Below, piece after piece: positions 60,675 through 64,000 of a stretch of DNA of 64,000 nucleotides. The position numbers were made by a program, and so were the translations under genes. The notes below the pieces were generated by a model. It ran no database searches, had not been told where the DNA came from, and saw nothing but the letters and a program-made list of their open reading frames with translations. The first letter of the stretch is position 1. Each line of letters begins with the position of its first letter. Origin of the DNA: Niallia circulans (GTDB lineage: Bacteria > Bacillota > Bacilli > Bacillales > Cytobacillaceae); assembly GCF_007273535.1 (NCBI RefSeq), contig NZ_RIBP01000004.1, forward strand, positions 2,642,001-2,706,000, read 5' to 3'.

Positions 60675-62087
60675 ATGAAGCGATTTATGGATGAAGAAAC
60701 GTTTCTGTTAAACAATGAAACTGCTAAACTGCTTTATCATGACTATGCAAGCAATCTTCCCATTATAGATTATCACTGCCATTTGGACCCGCAAGCAATC
60801 GCTGAAGATAAAGGCTTTGAGAGTATAACAGAAATTTGGCTTGGTGGTGACCATTACAAATGGCGGGCAATGCGTACTTTCGGAATAAAAGAAGAATTGA
60901 TAACAGGAAATAGCACAGATGAAGAAAAGTTCCAAGCATGGGCGAAGACACTTCCATATACAATTGGTAATCCGCTGCTCCATTGGTCTGCGATGGAACT
61001 GAAAAAATACTTTGGTGTGGAACAACAGCTTTCAAGTGACAATTGGCTGGACATTTATGATGCTTGTAACAGTCAACTCAAAAGCGAAGGCTTCCATGTT
61101 AAAAAGCTCATAACGGATTCAAATGTAGAGTGGATTTGTACAACAGATGACCCAACAGATGCATTGCAACATCATCAAGCTATTGCTGGCAGTTCTTTTT
61201 CTACATCTGTTACCCCAACGTTTAGGCCGGATCGGTTGTTAAAAATCGACAAAGAAGACTTCCTCGACTATATGCAGCATTTAGGGAAAGCAGTGGGCTT
61301 TTCGGTTGACAGCTTTCCGCTGCTAGTCGATGCAATAATGAAGCGGATGGATTATTTTCATGCAAACGGCTGCTTTATTTCTGATCATGCCTTTACAAGC
61401 ATTCCCTTTGCAAGAGCAACAGACAAAGAGCTGTCTGCCATATTTACAAAAAGACTTGCAAATATTATGCTGTCAGACCATGAAGTGGAGCAATATCAGA
61501 CAGAGCTGCTGCTTTTACTTGGAAGGAAATATGCAGAGCTAGGCTGGACAATGCAGCTCCATATAGGTGCGGCAAGAGATCCTAATACAAAAATGCAGCA
61601 AAAACTCGGATCAGATTCTGGCTTTGACTTTATTGGTGACTGGAACTATGGAGAGAAGCTTGCCTTGTTTATGAATGTGCTGGAATATGAGGATATGCTT
61701 CCAAGAACAATTTTTTATAATTTAAATGCAGTACATAATGATGTGCTGGCAACATTGGCAGGTTCTTTTCAGAAGGAAGGAATCAAAGGGAAGGTTCAGT
61801 TTGGAACTGCCTGGTGGTTTAATGATCAGAAGGACGGTATGGAGAAACAGCTTAGCTCCCTTTCTAATTTTGGGCTGCTTAGCACATTCGTCGGTATGCT
61901 GACAGATTCCCGCTCCTTCCTGTCCTACCCAAGACACGAATATTTCAGGCGTATTTTATGTAATCTTATCGGCACATGGGTGGAAGCAGGGGAAGCACCT
62001 AATGATATTAAGCTGCTCGGAAAAATAGTGCAAGATATTTCTTATAACAATGCATTCGAATACTTTAGGCTAGGCGAGAGAAAATAG
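60675..62087 (+). CDS. uxaC: Glucuronate isomerase (uronate isomerase)
   Basis: A 470-aa TIM-barrel enzyme that isomerises D-galacturonate to D-tagaturonate (and glucuronate to fructuronate). The metal site begins at YHCHLDPQAIAED (HxH) and continues with MQLHIGAARDPNTKM and GTAWWFNDQKDGMEKQL. It is coupled to the GH105 gene. Together with uxaB and uxaA it completes the galacturonate route to 2-keto-3-deoxygluconate. GGAAGAAGG precedes the ATG. Confidence 0.95.
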   Translation: MKRFMDEETFLLNNETAKLLYHDYASNLPIIDYHCHLDPQAIAEDKGFESITEIWLGGDHYKWRAMRTFGIKEELITGNSTDEEKFQAWAKTLPYTIGNPLLHWSAMELKKYFGVEQQLSSDNWLDIYDACNSQLKSEGFHVKKLITDSNVEWICTTDDPTDALQHHQAIAGSSFSTSVTPTFRPDRLLKIDKEDFLDYMQHLGKAVGFSVDSFPLLVDAIMKRMDYFHANGCFISDHAFTSIPFARATDKELSAIFTKRLANIMLSDHEVEQYQTELLLLLGRKYAELGWTMQLHIGAARDPNTKMQQKLGSDSGFDFIGDWNYGEKLALFMNVLEYEDMLPRTIFYNLNAVHNDVLATLAGSFQKEGIKGKVQFGTAWWFNDQKDGMEKQLSSLSNFGLLSTFVGMLTDSRSFLSYPRHEYFRRILCNLIGTWVEAGEAPNDIKLLGKIVQDISYNNAFEYFRLGERK

Positions 62088-62097
62088 CGGCAATAGG

Positions 62098-62140
62098 AAA
62101 CGAAAGCTCTTGCTAATAGCAGCAAGAGCTTTCGTTTTTT
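62098..62140. terminator. Terminator between uxaC and the convergent IclR gene
   Basis: AAACGAAAGCTCTTGCT pairs with AGCAAGAGCTTTCGTTT around a 6-nt loop and is followed by T residues. Confidence 0.92.
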
Positions 62141-62151
62141 GTATTGCTTCC

Positions 62152-62916
62152 TTATAAGGAAGCAATAATATCTTTTTTTATCTTTGCTTGGCAGCTTTGA
62201 ACAGCTTTAATCACCTTTTGCTCAAACTCCTCGGATACTCTGTATTTTGGTGTACTGACACTAATGGCACCATAGTTTTTTTCATTGATTGATATGGAGG
62301 CACCGATACAAAATACTTCCTCTTCATGTTCACAATTGTCACTGGCATAACCAAGGCTTCTGATGCTGGCAATTTCCTTGCGAAAGCCGGCTTTTGTTGT
62401 AATAGTGTTTTCTGTCATTTTAACCAATTCATTATTATCGAGGTATGATTCGACTTCGTCATCGCCTCGTTCAGCAAGGACCGCTTTTCCCATTGCAGAA
62501 CAATAAATCGGAATGCTTTTGCCTACTTTTGAATAAAGACAAATCGGGTTTTTACTTTCTATTTTGGCAATATACACGATATTTGTTTTATCCTGGATGC
62601 CAAGGTGAACGGTTTCGCCTGTTTCTGCTTGTAATGCTTCCAGATGAGGCTGGGCAATCTCTTTTATATCAAGATGCTGAATGGCTCTATTGGCATATTT
62701 AATTATTGTCGGACCAAGCGAGAATTTTTTTAATTCTGTGTCTTTTTGAACGTAGCCAATGTAATTAAGTGTTTCCAGTATCTTTAACGCGGTAGAATTC
62801 GTTAATTCTGTTTCTTTCGCGATTGTGTACAATGCTTGCGGCTCTTGGCAGTCTGCCAAATAGGCTAATATTCTGTCTGCTTTCAGCAAAACAGTTCCAT
62901 AAAGTTGTTTTTCCAT
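62152..62916 (-). CDS. IclR-family regulator (KdgR-like)
   Basis: A 254-aa regulator with an N-terminal winged helix (VLLKADRILAYLADCQEPQALYTIAKETELTNSTALKILETLNYIGYVQKD) and a C-terminal IclR effector domain (about 80-250; GKSIPIYCSAMGKAVLAERGDDE, FCIGASISINEKNYGAISVSTPKYR). IclR proteins with KDG or uronate ligands are common beside KDG kinase and aldolase genes. It is on the minus strand, convergent to uxaC, 55 nt after the TIM-barrel gene that it follows in the same transcript. GGAAGGA precedes the ATG. Confidence 0.88.
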   Translation of the reverse strand: MEKQLYGTVLLKADRILAYLADCQEPQALYTIAKETELTNSTALKILETLNYIGYVQKDTELKKFSLGPTIIKYANRAIQHLDIKEIAQPHLEALQAETGETVHLGIQDKTNIVYIAKIESKNPICLYSKVGKSIPIYCSAMGKAVLAERGDDEVESYLDNNELVKMTENTITTKAGFRKEIASIRSLGYASDNCEHEEEVFCIGASISINEKNYGAISVSTPKYRVSEEFEQKVIKAVQSCQAKIKKDIIASL

Positions 62917-62971
62917 TGTCTTCCTTCCTTTTTCATGCTGAAAGGGAAAAATTCACTCCCTCCCATCAGCT

Positions 62972-63814
62972 TTAGTTGATACTATTGTACACGTTTCTTA
63001 TGAAATCCGCACTTTCCTTTATATGAGGGTCTGTGGTCGATTCCATCAAATAGTACATAAAAGGTTTCTTTTTCTTGAAGCATGCAAACAGCTTTTCATA
63101 GTCAAGCTGTCCTTTTCCTACAGGAACCGTCATTATTTTGTTGTCTTCAATCATAAAATCTTTTAAGTGGACAATGGCAATTCTGTTGCCAAACAGCTCG
63201 GCAGATTCCTGAAAGAGTTTTTCTTGGTCCTGATAGTTATCAAGTGTGATGAAGTTAACAGGATCATAGATAACTTGCAGGTTATTAGAATTAATATTAT
63301 CCAGTAATCTCTTCATATGAAAGGGTGTATGGATAGGGTGGTTAATGCCACCTTCAATTCCGACTGTAACACCGAACTTTTCAGCTTCAGCAACAAGCTC
63401 TTTAACACTGACTAAAACCTTTCGGAACGCTTCTTCGGTGAAGTTCTCCTCCGTGTATTCCATCACTTCACGGATGTTGCCAGTTTCAGTCCCGACAATA
63501 CTACAATGGAAATCGCGTGCATATCTTACATGCTCTTTAAATCTTGCTAATTCTTGCTGCTGAATTTCAGGATTAGGATGAATCATATTAATATAGCAGC
63601 CAAGCACCGCAATTTGTATGCCAGCTTGATTGAAAGCTCCACTAACGAGTGAGGCGAGTCCTGTTGAAAGGCTGCCGTTTCGTATACTCATAGCAGGGAA
63701 TGATTTTGCGAGTGCTAATTGGACAGCAGAAAATCCTTTATTGGCAGCTTCATTTGCCAATTCCTCTAGTGAGTGGCTAGTTAAATCATGCGGTCTTATA
63801 CCTAAATTAATCAT
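62972..63814 (-). CDS. Sugar phosphate isomerase/epimerase-type TIM barrel protein
   Basis: A 280-aa xylose-isomerase-like TIM barrel (AP endonuclease 2 superfamily): NLGIRPHDLTSHSLEELANEAANKGFSAVQLAL, VGTETGN, GVTVGIEGGINHPIH, YDPVNFI, IVHLKDF and MESTTDPHIK contribute metal-binding Glu, Asp and His residues. Such proteins isomerise or epimerise keto sugars or uronates; the substrate is unknown. It is the first gene of a minus-strand unit with the IclR regulator. GGAGG precedes the ATG. Confidence 0.85.
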   Translation of the reverse strand: MINLGIRPHDLTSHSLEELANEAANKGFSAVQLALAKSFPAMSIRNGSLSTGLASLVSGAFNQAGIQIAVLGCYINMIHPNPEIQQQELARFKEHVRYARDFHCSIVGTETGNIREVMEYTEENFTEEAFRKVLVSVKELVAEAEKFGVTVGIEGGINHPIHTPFHMKRLLDNINSNNLQVIYDPVNFITLDNYQDQEKLFQESAELFGNRIAIVHLKDFMIEDNKIMTVPVGKGQLDYEKLFACFKKKKPFMYYLMESTTDPHIKESADFIRNVYNSIN

Positions 63815-63873
63815 TTTCCTTTTCCTCCCTTAAATGGCTAAATTAATTTTACTTAGCAAAAATTTGTTTTTTC

Positions 63874-63902
63874 TTGAATTCGTTTTCAATAGAAGCTATA
63901 AT
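63874..63902 (+). promoter_or_regulatory. Sigma-A promoter for the gene at the right edge
   Basis: TTGAAT (63874-63879) and TATAAT (63897-63902) with a 17-bp spacer, 73 bp before the start codon of the partial gene. Confidence 0.6.
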
Positions 63903-63975
63903 GAACTTGTGTTTCCAAATAATAAATCAGATTTCCTTATAAGAAATTATATAACGTTATTTTCGGAGGTGCAAT

Positions 63976-64000
63976 ATGAATAAAGCAAATACTTTGAAAA
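63976..64000 (+). CDS. Start of a gene cut by the right edge
   Basis: CGGAGGTG at 63964-63971 and an ATG open a frame MNKANTLK that leaves the window. Divergent from the TIM-barrel and IclR genes, it may be another uronate-pathway gene (for example a transporter or KDG enzyme), but nothing in the eight codons tells. Confidence 0.7.

Overview
The window looks like a chromosomal segment of an AT-rich Firmicute of the Bacillaceae (Bacillus sensu lato, possibly a Niallia-type organism; the genus is a guess). Ribosome-binding sites are strong GGAGG types, cre boxes are of the Bacillus kind, and many proteins resemble Bacillus subtilis families recalled from memory (LicT, QdoI, QdoR/LmrA, YesM/YesN, CitG, YsnE, YocS, UxaABC, YteR). 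I see no phage genes, CRISPR array, rRNA or transposase gene.

Layout. 1-3.1 kb: end of a beta-glucoside PTS permease, a GH1 6-phospho-beta-glucosidase and a LicT/BglG antiterminator. 3.2-6.2 kb (minus strand): qdoR, qdoI (quercetin 2,3-dioxygenase) and an MFS exporter, with a QdoR-type operator. 6.4-11.6 kb: AraC regulator divergent from a GPH sugar symporter and a large GH78 alpha-L-rhamnosidase. 11.7 kb: tRNA-Arg(CCT). 11.9-20.6 kb: two direct copies of a ~330-bp repeat flank a cassette of GntR regulator, ABC importer, an unrecognised 422-aa protein and a PHP-domain metallohydrolase. 20.7-26.0 kb: NUDIX, GNAT and a second AraC / GPH symporter / short GH78 module. 26.1-27.6 kb: a membrane protein and an SMI1/KNR4 gene broken by a nonsense codon. 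27.9-37.5 kb: YesN/YesM two-component system, sugar ABC importer and a GH2 beta-galactosidase. 37.9-53.3 kb: mostly housekeeping and small genes (fumarase, GGDEF-EAL protein, acetyltransferases, a BASS transporter, an SRPBCC-ArsR pair, a MEDS-domain histidine kinase, a CHY zinc-finger protein, a frameshifted acetamidase, a secreted esterase). 53.5-64 kb: a hexuronate/pectin regulon (LacI regulator, uxaB, uxaA, GPH symporter, GH105 hydrolase, uxaC), then an IclR regulator, a xylose-isomerase-like TIM barrel protein and the first codons of another gene.

How the genes work together. The theme is use of plant glycosides and pectin side chains inside the cell: small oligosaccharides enter through PTS, GPH or ABC systems and cytoplasmic GH1, GH78, GH2 and GH105 enzymes trim them. 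The qdo genes beside a beta-glucoside PTS and rhamnosidases suggest rhamnosyl-glucosylated flavonoids (rutin-like) as one substrate class; rhamnogalacturonan is another. The uronate genes give a galacturonate route to 2-keto-3-deoxygluconate. Four copies of a near-palindrome ATGTTAACGTNNNCAT mark the units controlled by the LacI regulator.

The least explained part is the repeat-flanked 12.4-20.2 kb cassette: it has its own regulator and a pair of matching operators, a lipoprotein-dependent ABC importer, and two cytoplasmic proteins, one of unknown family and one a predicted phosphoesterase. Its substrate cannot be read from the sequence.
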